From Bifidobacterium merycicum DSM 6492 (GTDB lineage: Bacteria; Actinomycetota; Actinomycetes; Actinomycetales; Bifidobacteriaceae): a stretch of 64,000 bases of DNA. The position numbers were made by a program, and so were the translations under genes. This document shows, piece by piece, positions 62,769 through 64,000 of this stretch; position 1 is the first letter of the stretch; the number at the start of each line of letters is the position of its first letter. Under the pieces are notes generated by a model that saw only the letters and a program-made list of their open reading frames with translations, searched no databases and was not told the origin of the DNA. The DNA lies in the NCBI RefSeq assembly GCF_900129045.1, contig NZ_FQTX01000003.1, positions 124,001 through 188,000 of the forward strand. The letters run 5' to 3'.

Positions 62769-63572
62769 TCACTCCTTCGTTTCCGTGGCAGCGGGAGCCT
62801 CGGCAGCGGCTTCGGCCTTGGGGGCCTCGGCGGTCTGCGGCTTGGCTGCGGAACGGTTGCCACGACGCGGGCGGCGATCGCCACGACGGCCGGAGCGGTT
62901 GTTCTGCTGTGCCTGCTGCTCTTCGAACTCACGTTCGGTCATGTCGCCCTTGTAGATCCACACCTTGACGCCGATACGGCCGTAGGTGGTCTTGGCCTCG
63001 AAGAAGCCGTAATCGATCAGGGCGCGCAGGGTCTGCAGCGGAACGCGACCCTCGCGGTAGAACTCGGAACGGCTCATTTCCGCACCGCCGAGGCGGCCGG
63101 AGAGCTTGATGCGGATGCCCTTGGCACCGGCGCGCATGGCGTCCTGCTGGGCCTTACGCATCGCGCGACGGAAGGTCACGCGGTTGGTCAGCTGCTCAGC
63201 GATGCCCTGGGCGACGAGCTGGGCGTCCAGCGCGGCGTTCTTGACTTCGAAGATGTTGAGCTGAACCTGCTTGCCGGTGATCTTCTCCAGCTTGGCGCGA
63301 ACGCGCTCGGCTTCGGCGCCACGGCGGCCGATCACGATGCCCGGACGAGCGGTGTGGATGTCCACGCGGACGCGATCACGGGTGCGCTCGATCACGATCT
63401 TGCTCACGCCGGCGCGCTCGAGGTCCTTGCTCATTTCCTTGCGGATCTTGTCGTCCTCAAGCACGAAGTCGCGGTAACGTTCGCCGACCTTGTTGGAATC
63501 GGAGAACCACTTGGAACGATGGTTCTCAGTAATACCCAGGCGATAGCCAAAGGGATTGATCTTCTGACCCAT
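62769..63572 (-). CDS. rpsC: 30S ribosomal protein S3
   Basis: 267 residues. KH domain near 40-105 ([15 protein letters not shown]), S3 C-terminal domain ([20 protein letters not shown]), then an Arg/Asn/Ala-rich tail of about 50 residues. GTG-free ATG start directly behind rplV. Confidence 0.98.
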   Translation of the reverse strand: MGQKINPFGYRLGITENHRSKWFSDSNKVGERYRDFVLEDDKIRKEMSKDLERAGVSKIVIERTRDRVRVDIHTARPGIVIGRRGAEAERVRAKLEKITGKQVQLNIFEVKNAALDAQLVAQGIAEQLTNRVTFRRAMRKAQQDAMRAGAKGIRIKLSGRLGGAEMSRSEFYREGRVPLQTLRALIDYGFFEAKTTYGRIGVKVWIYKGDMTEREFEEQQAQQNNRSGRRGDRRPRRGNRSAAKPQTAEAPKAEAAAEAPAATETKE

Positions 63573-63574
63573 CT

Positions 63575-63934
63575 TTAGCGGTCTCCTTCCTTGTTGGCAA
63601 CGACGACCGTGATGTGGCTGGTGCGCTTGTTGATACGAGCGGCACGACCCTGGGCACGGGCGCGGAAACGCTTGAGCGTCACGCCTTCGTCCACGTAGGT
63701 CTCCTTCACGACCAGATCGTTCTCGCGGAACGGCTCGCCAGCCCTCTCGGCCTTGACGCGAGCGTTGGCGATGGCGCTCTCCAGGACCTTGCGAACCGGA
63801 AGGGACGCAGCCTGCGGAGCAAACTTCAGAATGGTAACGGCTTCAGTCGCCTGCTTGCCTCGGATGAGGTCGACCATGCGGCGAGCCTTGCGCGGCGTCA
63901 CGCGGACGTGACGAGCGATTGCTTTAGCTTCCAT
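63575..63934 (-). CDS. rplV: 50S ribosomal protein L22
   Basis: 119 residues ([40 protein letters not shown]). The loop that lines the peptide exit tunnel is present. 15 bases after rpsS. Confidence 0.98.
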   Translation of the reverse strand: MEAKAIARHVRVTPRKARRMVDLIRGKQATEAVTILKFAPQAASLPVRKVLESAIANARVKAERAGEPFRENDLVVKETYVDEGVTLKRFRARAQGRAARINKRTSHITVVVANKEGDR

Positions 63935-63949
63935 AAGTCATTCTCTCCT

Positions 63950-64000
63950 TTAGCGGCGGGCCTTCTTGTCGTCCTTCACGTGACCCTTGAAGGTCTTCGT
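63950..64000 (-). CDS. rpsS: 30S ribosomal protein S19, 3' end only
   Basis: Only the last 16 residues lie in the window: TKTFKGHVKDDKKARR then TAA, the conserved S19 C-terminus. The start is beyond the right edge. Its place before rplV is the standard S10-operon order. Confidence 0.92.
   Translation of the reverse strand, partial: TKTFKGHVKDDKKARR

Noticed and set aside
1..64000. CRISPR array, insertion sequence, prophage or integrase
   Set aside because: No regularly spaced repeats, transposase, integrase or phage genes were seen on reading both strands; the two tRNA-Ser genes have no attachment-site duplicate nearby.

Overview
The window looks like chromosome of a Bifidobacterium (high-GC actinobacterium). 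Three things point there: GC-rich codon use, the compact ribosomal S10/spc/alpha gene order, and actinobacterial marker genes (29-residue bS22-like peptide, basic N-terminal extension on S5, PspC-domain sensor kinase, EIIBCA-type PTS next to pgm). This is inference from gene content; no 16S gene is present.

Layout, left to right. 1-3.5 kb: end of a DUF4037 gene, a DUF4125 gene and a membrane-anchored alpha/beta hydrolase. 3.5-8.2 kb: an envelope-stress style module with two PspC/membrane genes divergent from a PspC-sensor kinase and a NarL-type regulator. 8.3-18.1 kb: an accessory metabolic region, all on the minus strand. It holds a GntR/UTRA regulator, a phospho-lyase-like class III aminotransferase, an APC (ethanolamine-type) permease, an APH-fold kinase, a cysteine hydrolase, an NCS1 permease with an in-frame amber codon, a PfkB kinase and an ADP-ribosylglycohydrolase. 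18.2-34 kb: tRNA-Ser(UGA) and serS, a diacylglycerol-kinase-like gene, a PTS gene behind a RAT/terminator leader with a frameshifted BglG-type antiterminator, pgm, RNase HI, rpiA, a two-gene AAA15 ATPase module, bS22, radA, a frameshifted DUF985 cupin gene and ribF.

34-41.4 kb: truB-rbfA-infB-nusA (one strand), a lipoprotein gene and tRNA-Ser(CGA). 41.5-44.6 kb: transglutaminase plus a circularly permuted ATP-grasp/alpha-E fusion. 44.8-50.7 kb: an oligopeptide ABC transporter (two permeases, fused double ATPase, binding lipoprotein). 50.9-64 kb: truA and the ribosomal supercluster down to a truncated rpsS at the window end, interrupted by secY-adk and infA-rpmJ.

How the parts may work together: the PTS imports and phosphorylates sugar, pgm interconverts hexose phosphates and rpiA feeds the pentose-phosphate side. 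The 8-18 kb region looks like one or two catabolic cassettes for small amines and/or nucleoside-like compounds. The most unusual observations are: three apparent gene lesions in otherwise intact genes; a structured RNA with a three-way-junction shape between rpsQ and rplN; the AAA15 ATPase/small-partner pair, possibly defensive; and the kinase/phospho-lyase/permease cassette. No CRISPR array, insertion sequence or integrase was seen.
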